Origin: Sulfitobacter aestuariivivens
GTDB taxonomy: Bacteria > Pseudomonadota > Alphaproteobacteria > Rhodobacterales > Rhodobacteraceae
Assembly: GCF_014763045.1 (NCBI RefSeq)
Contig: NZ_JACTAG010000002.1
Span: 868,001-932,000, forward strand
Direction: 5' to 3'
DNA length: 64,000 bases
Shown: positions 49,897 to 58,263 of the stretch, piece after piece
Numbering within the stretch: the stretch's first letter is position 1
How the letters are laid out: each line of letters starts with the position of its first letter
Program-made: the position numbers and the translations under genes
Notes under the pieces: model-generated
What the model saw: the letters and a program-made list of their open reading frames with translations, nothing else
Told to the model about the DNA's origin: nothing
Database searches by the model: none

Positions 49897-52635
49897 TTAG
49901 TTCGGGGAATGAGACAGGTCTTTGACGCGGACGTTTTCCAACGCCTCCGCAGTAAAGACACGCAAGCCCAGATCGGGCCGGTAACCATGAATTTCGCTGA
50001 CATCCAGCGCACGCATGAAAGACAGGATTTCCTGACTGACCACCTGTCCGGGCACCAGAATGGGAAAGCCGGGTGGATAGGGGATGATAAAGCTGGCAGA
50101 GACAACCGTCTCACCTGCATCCATCGCTTCCTTCAGGGACCCATCAAGTTCCAGATAGTCGCAATTGGTGTCGTCGTAGGCCAGAAAGAACGCCGAACGG
50201 ATGTCGCCCTCTGGCGTTTCCTCGTCTGCGCGAAATGCCTCGTGAAAGCGGCTGAAGTCGGGCAGCGGCGGATAGTTCTCTACTAGATTGGAGACCCGCC
50301 GATCGAACGCACGCCTTTCCATATTGGAAGCGTCATCCATCAGATCGTCCAGTGAATGGGCAATCTCCACCAACACCTCGATCAGATAAGCGACTGAGGA
50401 CCGCGTGGTACCAATGTTTGTCATGAACAGCACAGTATTGCGGGATGTTTTGTTGATCTGGATGCCGTATTTGTCCATCAGGATCTGCGTCTTGAACGTA
50501 TCGCCGTCCCAACCGGTCCCGCCGACGGCCAGCGTCACGCGGGTGGGATCAAGGGCAAATTCATCCTGTTCCCAGCTTTCCCACATATCGGTCCAGCCGC
50601 GTTCTACGTCATAGTAGCTTTGGACGCCGCTGGGGCGGTATTCTTCGGGGATCATGTCGCCGGGCCTCAGCACCCGGAAATATTTACTGAGCAAAGGATG
50701 ATCGCTGATTGCGCGACGCATTGACATGGCCGCCTCGATCTGGCGCTGGACAAATTCGAACCCTTCAAGCTCGACCTGTCTGCGCCCGACATCCAGCGAC
50801 GCAATGATCTGGTAATTGGGTGAGGTAGAGGTGTGCGTCATATACGCCTCATGGAACGACTGTTCGACTTCGCCTTTGAAGTCCTGATCGTTGACATGAA
50901 TCATCGACCCCTGACGCAAAGAGGTTAGCGTCTTGTGGGTCGATTGTGTCGTATAGACCCGCACGCGCGTTTGTGGCGGCGGGATCAGTCGGGTGTTCAG
51001 AAGTGTTTCAGTGTCCGCACCTTCAAGTTCCGCCTGCTGCGCCTCATATTTCTGCGCATGTGCTTCAGTGCGGAGCTTTTCGCGCAGGTTATTGGCCACA
51101 TTCATGCCCGTGCGCTGGCGATAGGTCGGGTTAAATCGGGCAAAGGCAAACCACGCTTCGTCCCAGAGAAAAACAAGGTCGGGTTTGATTGCCAGACATT
51201 CTTCCATCACCCGCTCAACGTTGTAGACAAGCCCATCAAAGGTGCAGTTGGTCAGCAAAAGCATGCGAACGCGATCCAACTTGCCCGCCTCTTTCAATGC
51301 GAGCAGCTGATGCTTTATTTCGCGCAACGGCACCGCGCCGTACATCGAATATTCGTTGAGTGGATAGCTATCGAGATAGGACACCTGCGCGCCCGCCAAA
51401 ACCATGCCGTAGTGGTGCGATTTGTGGCAATCGCGGTCGACCAGGACGATGTCACCGGGGCGAACCAGCGCCTGTACGACGATCTTGTTACAGGTCGACG
51501 TACCGTTGGTGGCAAAGAAGGTCTGTTTGGAGCCAAACGCGCGTGCGGCCAGTTCCTGCGCTTCCTTGATCGGTCCGTGCGGTTCCAGCAGGCTGTCGAG
51601 CCCCCCGGACGTGGCCGAGGTTTCAGCGAGAAAGATATTGGGGCCATAAAACGCCCCCATGTCCTGAATCCAGTGACTGCGCGAGATTGATTTCCCACGA
51701 CTGATGGGCATCGCGTGAAAAACGCCCGTGGGTTGCTTGGAATATTCGACCAGCGCCGTAAAGAACGGCGACTTGTTGCGTGCCTGAACCCCGCGCAGGA
51801 TGTTCAGATGCAGCTCCATAAAGTCTTCTTGATTATAAAAGACCCGTCGGCAAATCCCCAGATCAAGCCCGGCAATATCCTCGACGGACCGTTCGGTCAC
51901 AAGGTAAGCGTCCAGTTCCGGGCGGACATTGGCGATCATCCGACACAGCTCTGGCCCGTAGTTTTCCGGCTGCAACGCATCGATGGCTTCGTGCCCGCCG
52001 GCGCGCGCAAGAAAGCGGGTCAGGATTTCCTCTTTCACCGTCGATTTCAGGCTGAGCCCCGGGCGTACGACAATGGCCTGGATGTTGTGGTTGAAAAGCA
52101 CCGCCACCAGCGCGTCTTCGATGCTGGGCACTACGACGGCCTCGTAAACGAACGGGTCTTCGTGGCGGCGCATGCGTGTGACGTTGTTGCGCAGCCAGCG
52201 CTCCTGCTGATCTGATACGTCATCAACAATCAGCACTTCAAAATAGGGCTTGGCCATGGCGCGCGCTTCAGGCGGCAACATCGCTTCGTCTGCGTGTTCT
52301 TCTTCGTCCACGCTGTCGCGTTCAAGGGGGATGGATCTGCGGCGGTAAGCGCCGGTTGTCAGGGCCCGGGTCACGCGGTTTACGGCAAAGGCAAGGTCAG
52401 CGACGTTTCCGTGTTCAAACTGGCGGCGCATATGGTCAAACGCGGCCATACCGGGAAACGCCCAGTAAGGTTCAATCAAGGCAAGAGATTCAAAAAGGTC
52501 CTGAGCTTGCTTATTCAACTTTGCGATGGATTGCTGGGGCGGGCTACGTTTGAGCGCAGAGGTCACTTCGCGCAGCGCGCTCCACCGGTCTGACCGCAGT
52601 TGGATCGCCGAAGAGTAGTCATTCATCGCATGCAT
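49897..52635 (-). CDS. Orn/Lys/Arg decarboxylase (PLP fold type I) with N-terminal receiver-like domain
   Basis: The 912-residue product is a basic-amino-acid decarboxylase. The receiver-like wing domain runs from about 131 to 280 (FEVLIVDDVSDQQ), the PLP domain carries LFLWDEAW-type Asp492 and the Schiff-base Lys568 in STHKTLTSL, and the C-terminal domain follows. The N-terminal 130 residues are an extra helical extension, making it longer than the usual ~750 aa. The start at 52635 has GGAG upstream. It should make agmatine, cadaverine or putrescine; which one is not decided. Confidence 0.85.
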   Translation of the reverse strand: MHAMNDYSSAIQLRSDRWSALREVTSALKRSPPQQSIAKLNKQAQDLFESLALIEPYWAFPGMAAFDHMRRQFEHGNVADLAFAVNRVTRALTTGAYRRRSIPLERDSVDEEEHADEAMLPPEARAMAKPYFEVLIVDDVSDQQERWLRNNVTRMRRHEDPFVYEAVVVPSIEDALVAVLFNHNIQAIVVRPGLSLKSTVKEEILTRFLARAGGHEAIDALQPENYGPELCRMIANVRPELDAYLVTERSVEDIAGLDLGICRRVFYNQEDFMELHLNILRGVQARNKSPFFTALVEYSKQPTGVFHAMPISRGKSISRSHWIQDMGAFYGPNIFLAETSATSGGLDSLLEPHGPIKEAQELAARAFGSKQTFFATNGTSTCNKIVVQALVRPGDIVLVDRDCHKSHHYGMVLAGAQVSYLDSYPLNEYSMYGAVPLREIKHQLLALKEAGKLDRVRMLLLTNCTFDGLVYNVERVMEECLAIKPDLVFLWDEAWFAFARFNPTYRQRTGMNVANNLREKLRTEAHAQKYEAQQAELEGADTETLLNTRLIPPPQTRVRVYTTQSTHKTLTSLRQGSMIHVNDQDFKGEVEQSFHEAYMTHTSTSPNYQIIASLDVGRRQVELEGFEFVQRQIEAAMSMRRAISDHPLLSKYFRVLRPGDMIPEEYRPSGVQSYYDVERGWTDMWESWEQDEFALDPTRVTLAVGGTGWDGDTFKTQILMDKYGIQINKTSRNTVLFMTNIGTTRSSVAYLIEVLVEIAHSLDDLMDDASNMERRAFDRRVSNLVENYPPLPDFSRFHEAFRADEETPEGDIRSAFFLAYDDTNCDYLELDGSLKEAMDAGETVVSASFIIPYPPGFPILVPGQVVSQEILSFMRALDVSEIHGYRPDLGLRVFTAEALENVRVKDLSHSPN

Positions 52636-52702
52636 CAGTCGTTCTCCGCTTGGGCGGATAGGCTGACACACGAGCGGACCTTTGGCCCGCCTTATGCGCA
52701 GC

Positions 52703-53815
52703 CTAACCGCTGGATAGTGTTTCAGAGCCCGTCAGGACTCCGGGTGTCACCGGAGCATTGGGCATGGATGCCGCAGGCGCGGCGGTAGATTTTGCGACGG
52801 GCGGTTCATTCGCGGTTCCAGCCGATGGGTTCGGCATCGGTTCGGGCGCGAAACCGCCAGGTGTGTGTGAAAATGCGGGCATAGATTCCTGGCCCTTGTA
52901 CGCCGGAGCCTGCGGGATGCGCTCTGCTGGCACATCAACATGAAGGCCGGCGCGGCTTCCCTGTTGTGGTATTTCCAATGGACCTAACGTCTGAAGATAG
53001 GCATCCGTTCCACTGGATCGGTCATAAACCGAAAAGTCCGTGGATCTGTCGCGGAAGGATTTGAGCACCTGCCCAAGGCCCTTCATGCCCGCCTCGCGCT
53101 GGCGGCGCACCATATTGAGGTCAATCTCGATCGGGAACATGTCTTCCTGACCTGCTGACTGGTGCAGCACCATAGAGGTGGGATCAACCACGCAGGATTT
53201 GCCGACGCCGCCCGCACCAAGACCGTTGACGTCAAAGATATAGCACTGGAACTGTGCCGCCGTGGCACGTGCGATGGCCAACTCAGCATCGCGGTCGGTG
53301 GTACCGGTCAGCACCGGGTGCAACAGAACCTCTACGCCCTGCGATGTCAGTTGGCGTGTGGTTTCCGGGAACCAGATGTCATAGCAGATCGAAAGACCGA
53401 AACGGCCCACATCAGGCACGTCAAAGACACAGAATTCTGTCCCCGCAGCAATGCCACTTTCATAAGGCCGAAACGGAAACATCTTGGCATAACGGCGCAC
53501 GATCTCACCTTCGGGGTTGATCACCACCGAGGTGTTATAGACCCGCCCGTCCTCGGGGTTCTTGAGGAACATCGAACCGGGAATAAGCCAGACGCGATGC
53601 TTGCGTGCCGCCTCCTGAAACTTTTCGATGGTCTCGTTCTCGGGCGGCAAGGCGAACCTGTCGAGCGGTCCGAAGGGTGCCAGTTCAGAGAACAGAACCA
53701 TCTGCGTCCAGGGGAACCGCGCCATCAGGATATTGAGGCGCTGGATCATCCCTTCCACGTTGGATTCAAGGGCATTGACGTACATCTGTACGCCGGCAAT
53801 AGCAAAAGGTGTCAT
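52703..53815 (-). CDS. nitrilase-superfamily amidohydrolase with long C-terminal tail
   Basis: The 370-residue protein is a carbon-nitrogen hydrolase with the Glu-Lys-Cys triad: Glu44 (FSELAPFG), Lys111 (RRYAKMFPF) and Cys144 (SICYDIWFPE). The catalytic domain ends near residue 275, and a Pro/Ala-rich tail of about 95 residues follows, which is unusual for the family. Such enzymes include N-carbamoylputrescine amidases and aliphatic amidases. The ATG at 53815 follows GGAGCGATC; the frame opens at 53938. It lies 67 bp before the decarboxylase gene. Confidence 0.87.
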   Translation of the reverse strand: MTPFAIAGVQMYVNALESNVEGMIQRLNILMARFPWTQMVLFSELAPFGPLDRFALPPENETIEKFQEAARKHRVWLIPGSMFLKNPEDGRVYNTSVVINPEGEIVRRYAKMFPFRPYESGIAAGTEFCVFDVPDVGRFGLSICYDIWFPETTRQLTSQGVEVLLHPVLTGTTDRDAELAIARATAAQFQCYIFDVNGLGAGGVGKSCVVDPTSMVLHQSAGQEDMFPIEIDLNMVRRQREAGMKGLGQVLKSFRDRSTDFSVYDRSSGTDAYLQTLGPLEIPQQGSRAGLHVDVPAERIPQAPAYKGQESMPAFSHTPGGFAPEPMPNPSAGTANEPPVAKSTAAPAASMPNAPVTPGVLTGSETLSSG

Positions 53816-53981
53816 GGCTGATCGCTCCATCCTGTCAGACTGTCCAGGGCGATGATGTATCTCGCCCCCAGCCTGCTTTCGGATGTCCATACGCCCTTCT
53901 TGAGCGATGTGGAACAGGTGACTTTGCATCCCCTCCATGCGGCCATCGGACCGCTGTATTTATGCGCAGACGCGATGGCGA

Positions 53982-56747
53982 TCAGGCCGCAGCTTGCTTG
54001 TTCGGTGCCTTGTCGGCGCGACCGCGCTGGAGAAACACGATCAGGCCTAAAAGCAACAACGCGGGGATGAACATCAGGTACTTCGACAGCTGCGAAACAG
54101 GCTTGAGAACACGGAGCACTTCCTGATCCCAATCAAGGCCCGCATTCTGCGCGGCGCTGTCAAAGGACACGTCATCGATGATCATCTTCCCGCCGTCTTC
54201 TCGGAAGAGCAGTCCTGCATTTTCCAGCTTTTCCTCGCCACTCGCACCGTCGCCAATGGGCAGGATCGCCACGAATTCGATCGGATCACCCAGATCGTTC
54301 ACACCCGCAATCCGCAGCCGAAGGTCCTCGCCCGCTGGTGTGGCCCCGGCAGCCTCAGTAATTTCTGTTGGTGCAACCTCTTCGAAGGGGGGCGATACCA
54401 TGTCCATCCAGTACCCCGGACGGAAAAGCGTAAACGCGATGAGCAACAGCGCGATGCTTTCGTAAAAGCGGCTCTTGGCAAGGAAATAGCCTTGGGTCGC
54501 CGCCGCAAAGAGCAACATCGCGACTGTCGCCACAATGAAGACGAATATACCCTGTCCCCAAGTGACATCGATCAGCAGCAGTTCGGTGTTGTAGATGAAC
54601 AGGAAAGGCAGCGCAGCGGTGCGCAACGAATAGAAGAAGGCTACCGCACCGGTCTTGATCGGATCCCCGCCAGACACGGCGGCAGCAGCAAAGCTTGCCA
54701 GCCCCACAGGCGGTGTCACGTCAGCCATGATCCCAAAGTAGAACACAAAGAGGTGCACAGCGATCAGCGGCACAATCAACCCGTTCTGCTGGCCAAGGGT
54801 CACAATCACAGGCGCAAGCAGTGCCGATACAACGATGTAGTTCGCCGTGGTTGGCAGGCCCATGCCAAGGATCAGGGACAGCACAGCGGTCAGTGCAAGA
54901 ATGGCCAGCATATAACCGCCCGACATGACCTCGACGAGATCCGCTAGGGCCGCGCCGACGCCTGTCTGGCTGACGGCGCCCACGATGATACCCGCGGTCG
55001 CCGTGGCAATACCGATCCCGATCATGTTGCGCGCGCCTGTCACAAGACCGTCGATCAGGTCAAGAAACCCATTCTTGATGTCCTCACCCATTTTGCTCTC
55101 GCCACGGAAGATAGCCGTCAACGGGCGCTGCGTGACCAGAATGAAGATCATGTAGGCCGTTGCCCAGAACGCTGAAAGGCCGGGCGACAGACGGTCTACC
55201 ATCAGGGCCCAAACCAGAACCACGATGGGCAGGATGAAGTGCAGGCCGGAGCGGATCGTGGGGCCCGGCACCGGCAGCTTTGTCACCGGGGCGTTGGGAT
55301 CGTCCAGCTTGAGCGGGGCCTCGCGAGAGGCCACATAAAGCAGGCCAACATAGACCGCTGTCAGGAAGACAAAGACGATATAGCCAGCTGTCTCAGGGAA
55401 CGCCGGGCGGATCCAGCCCATCAGGTAGTAGACTGCGAAGCTGAGCGCGCAGATGGCGGCGACCGTGAAGGCCATGCTGATCAGCCAGGCAACCCACGGC
55501 TTGGGTTCGACCGGGCGCGGCAGGCCTTCCAGACCGGCTTTCATCGCCTCAAGGTGGACGATGTAGACCAGCGCGATGTAGGAGATTGCGGCAGGCAGGA
55601 AGGCGTGTTTGACGACTTCCGGGTAAGGGATGCCCACGTACTCGACCATCAGGAAGGCAGCAGCCCCCATCACGGGCGGCATGATCTGGCCGTTCACGGA
55701 ACTGGCCACTTCGACCGCGCCCGCTTTTTCGGAACTGAAGCCGACCTTTTTCATCAGGGGGATCGTGAAAGTACCCGTGGTCACCACGTTCGCGATGGAG
55801 GACCCTGAGATCAAGCCTGTCATGGCCGAGGACACGACCGCGGCTTTCGCCGGTCCGCCTTTCATATGACCCATCAGCGAGAACGCGACCTGGATAAAGT
55901 AGTTGCCCGCACCCGCTTTATCCAACAACGACCCGAACAGGACGAAGAGGAACACGAAGGAGGTCGATACGCCCAGCGCGATACCAAAAACACCTTCGGT
56001 CGTGATCCACTGGTGGTTTACGATCTCAGAAAGGCTGTTGCCCTTGTGCGCGATGATGCTGGGCATGTTCGGGCCCAGCACGGTATAAATCAGAAAGGTT
56101 GAGGCGACGATCATCAGGGCGGGGCCCAGGGCACGACGGGTGGCTTCGAGCAGGATCGTGATACCGATGACGGCGACGACGTAGTCCTGCAGGATCGGCG
56201 CGCCGACACGGTCGGCGATGTCGCGGTAAAAGAGGAACAGGTAGAGGGCAGCAAGAGAGCCAAGGATGGCCAGCGCCCATTCCCAAATGGGAATACGGTC
56301 CTTGGGCGACCCAAGAACAACCGTCGCGGCGACAAAGATCGCGGGCAACGGAATCCACCACGTGGCAACACCATCTTTGGCAGCCACCATGAAGAGACCG
56401 GCAAGTGCCAGAGGGACGATCACGCCAAGCGCAATCTGGAATGTGGTACGGGCAGCAGGGAAGGCGAGAACGCCTAGAAAAACCGCAAAACCCAAATGAA
56501 TTGAACGCGCTAGGGTGTCGTTGAAGAGACCAAAGGGCGATGCGATATAGAGCTGGAACAGCGACCAGGCGAGAGCAACGAGCATGAGCAACATGCCAAC
56601 AGGACCGGCGACGCTGCGGCCACCCGTGTCAGACGAAGCGACCAGTTCGTCCAGTTCATCCTGGCTTAAACCACCGCGCGCGCCGGTGGCTTCGGTCTCA
56701 ACCCGGGCGGCTTGTTGCTGATACTTTTCGTTGTCATTTTGCGCCAT
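53982..56747 (-). CDS. TRAP transporter fused permease (4TM/12TM)
   Basis: At 921 residues this is the fused small-plus-large TRAP permease used with TAXI-type binding proteins. It is almost wholly hydrophobic helices. The DctM-like part includes GLISGSSIANVVTTGTFTIPLMKK and GMGLPTTANYIV. A soluble stretch near the C-terminus (PIGDGASGEEKLENAGLL) matches the DUF3394 extension, and a last helix (YLMFIPALLLLGLIVFL) ends it. GGGGGA precedes the ATG. It imports an organic solute with ion symport; substrate unknown. Confidence 0.93.
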   Translation of the reverse strand: MAQNDNEKYQQQAARVETEATGARGGLSQDELDELVASSDTGGRSVAGPVGMLLMLVALAWSLFQLYIASPFGLFNDTLARSIHLGFAVFLGVLAFPAARTTFQIALGVIVPLALAGLFMVAAKDGVATWWIPLPAIFVAATVVLGSPKDRIPIWEWALAILGSLAALYLFLFYRDIADRVGAPILQDYVVAVIGITILLEATRRALGPALMIVASTFLIYTVLGPNMPSIIAHKGNSLSEIVNHQWITTEGVFGIALGVSTSFVFLFVLFGSLLDKAGAGNYFIQVAFSLMGHMKGGPAKAAVVSSAMTGLISGSSIANVVTTGTFTIPLMKKVGFSSEKAGAVEVASSVNGQIMPPVMGAAAFLMVEYVGIPYPEVVKHAFLPAAISYIALVYIVHLEAMKAGLEGLPRPVEPKPWVAWLISMAFTVAAICALSFAVYYLMGWIRPAFPETAGYIVFVFLTAVYVGLLYVASREAPLKLDDPNAPVTKLPVPGPTIRSGLHFILPIVVLVWALMVDRLSPGLSAFWATAYMIFILVTQRPLTAIFRGESKMGEDIKNGFLDLIDGLVTGARNMIGIGIATATAGIIVGAVSQTGVGAALADLVEVMSGGYMLAILALTAVLSLILGMGLPTTANYIVVSALLAPVIVTLGQQNGLIVPLIAVHLFVFYFGIMADVTPPVGLASFAAAAVSGGDPIKTGAVAFFYSLRTAALPFLFIYNTELLLIDVTWGQGIFVFIVATVAMLLFAAATQGYFLAKSRFYESIALLLIAFTLFRPGYWMDMVSPPFEEVAPTEITEAAGATPAGEDLRLRIAGVNDLGDPIEFVAILPIGDGASGEEKLENAGLLFREDGGKMIIDDVSFDSAAQNAGLDWDQEVLRVLKPVSQLSKYLMFIPALLLLGLIVFLQRGRADKAPNKQAAA

Positions 56748-56843
56748 CGTGTGTCCCCCTGTCGCCCAGCGTTTTTGCCGGTGCGGTTTTAGTCAGTGTC
56801 TGGCGGTGGTAGATGGCGGCAGGTGTTCTGCCGCCATCTGTTT

Positions 56844-56886
56844 CACGTCGGTGTTATGTCGGTATCGCGTCGGTATTTCCGACCGA
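56844..56886. repeat. iterated ACGTCGGTATT-type repeat, copy 2
   Basis: Three units, CACGTCGGTGTT, ATGTCGGTATC and GCGTCGGTATT, then TCCGACCG, lie in the spacer between the TAXI gene stop and the TRAP permease start. Order, unit length and flank closely match the copy at 32976-33028 read on the other strand. Confidence 0.7.
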
Positions 56887-56896
56887 TAGTCCGAGA

Positions 56897-57853
56897 TTAC
56901 ATCCAGCCACGTTCTTTGTAGTACTTCTCAGCACCGGGGTGCAGAGGCGCGCTCAGACCGCCAGAGATCATCTCTTCTTCGGTCAAGTTCTCAAACGCGG
57001 GGTGCAGACGCTTGAAGCGATCGAAATTGTCAAAGACCGCCTTGACCACCTGATAGACCACATCTTCGTCCACATCGGCAGATGTCACGAACGTCGCCTT
57101 CACACCGAAGGTGTTCACGTCGTTGTCCGTGCCCTTGTACATGCCGCCCGGAATAGTTGCGGCGGCGTAATAGGGGTTGTCGTTGATCAGGCCGTCGATG
57201 GCGTCACCGGTGACCGGCACGAGCGACGCGTCGATGGTGGAAACAGCTTCCTGAATGGAGCCGTTAGGGTGACCAACAGTATAGATGATCGCATCGACTT
57301 TGTTGTCGCCCAACGCGGCAGCTTGCTCAGCTGGCTTGAGTTCCGAGGCGAGTGCGAAGTCATCCAGCGTCCAGCCCTTGGCGTCCATCACGACTTCCAT
57401 GGTGGCGCGCTGGCCGGAACCAGGGTTGCCGATGTTGACGCGCTTGCCCTTGAGGTCATCGAAGGAGGTGATGCCACTGTCGGCACGCGCGATGACGTTG
57501 AACGGCTCACCATGCACGGAAAAGACTGCGCGCAGGTTGTCGAACTTATCACCCTCGAACTTGGAGGTGCCGTTATAGGCGTGGAACTGCCAGTCGGACT
57601 GGGCCACGCCCATGTCCATATCGCCAGCCTTGATCGCGTTGATGTTGGCGATGGAACCACCGGTCGAAGGCGCTGTGCACTTCATTCCGTGATCGGCAGA
57701 GCCGCGGTTCACCAGACGGCAGATTGACTGGCCGACGACAAAGTACACGCCGGTCTGACCGCCAGTGCCAATCGTGATGAACTTTTCCTGAGCCATTGCG
57801 GTCGTCCCGGCCACCATGGCTCCTGCGACTGCAAGCATCTTGAACATTTTCAT
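56897..57853 (-). CDS. TAXI-family TRAP substrate-binding protein
   Basis: The 318-residue periplasmic binding protein has a clear signal peptide (LAVAGAMVAGTTAMA-QEK) and the TAXI fold motifs ITIGTGGQTGVYFVVG and VNIGNPGSGQRATM. I start at 57853, with GGGAG upstream; the frame opens at 57997. It heads the run that includes the fused permease, separated from it by a 149-bp spacer carrying the iterated repeat. TAXI proteins with known ligands bind carboxylates such as glutamate; the ligand here is not known. Confidence 0.92.
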   Translation of the reverse strand: MKMFKMLAVAGAMVAGTTAMAQEKFITIGTGGQTGVYFVVGQSICRLVNRGSADHGMKCTAPSTGGSIANINAIKAGDMDMGVAQSDWQFHAYNGTSKFEGDKFDNLRAVFSVHGEPFNVIARADSGITSFDDLKGKRVNIGNPGSGQRATMEVVMDAKGWTLDDFALASELKPAEQAAALGDNKVDAIIYTVGHPNGSIQEAVSTIDASLVPVTGDAIDGLINDNPYYAAATIPGGMYKGTDNDVNTFGVKATFVTSADVDEDVVYQVVKAVFDNFDRFKRLHPAFENLTEEEMISGGLSAPLHPGAEKYYKERGWM

Positions 57854-58263
57854 TAAGTTTCTCCCTTTTTTGTTTTGGGCACCGCCAGCCCGGAGAGCTG
57901 AAGGATATACCATCTTGAGGCTAGTCCATGGATCGCGATGATCAAGTTTCTCCCCAAATGACCACACAAGGCGGTCGTGCATCCCCCGGCGTGGCATAAA
58001 GCATATGACACAAGGAGATTCTCCATCGGAGGTTAGGCCTGTTCGATATTATGATCAAGCAGTCTATGCCCATCAAATTGTAACTATATAACTGTCTATT
58101 ATCTATCGAGAAATTTGGTGGTCGCGCGGAAATCTGGGCAGTATCAACAATAATTCGTTTAATAAATTAAACAATTTTGGTCGTCTTGAGAAATCTGGCG
58201 CTTGCGTGCCCCGGCAATCCGGTCAAACGTGATTGTAACTCATCAAAAGCTGGAACACATCAC
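57854..58263. promoter_or_regulatory. AT-rich divergent promoter region with a GTTTAAT palindrome
   Basis: This 410-bp stretch separates the TAXI gene from the glutamate-synthase-like gene and contains no convincing gene. It is markedly AT-rich at 58070-58180. A perfect palindrome GTTTAAT-AA-ATTAAAC lies at 58157-58172, with half-sites like the GTTTAAAAT copies before gabT. Confidence 0.5.

Noticed and set aside
56839..56850. parS site (TGTTTCACGT...)
   Set aside because: Only the left half matches TGTTTCACGTGAAACA; the rest belongs to the triple ACGTCGGTATT array.
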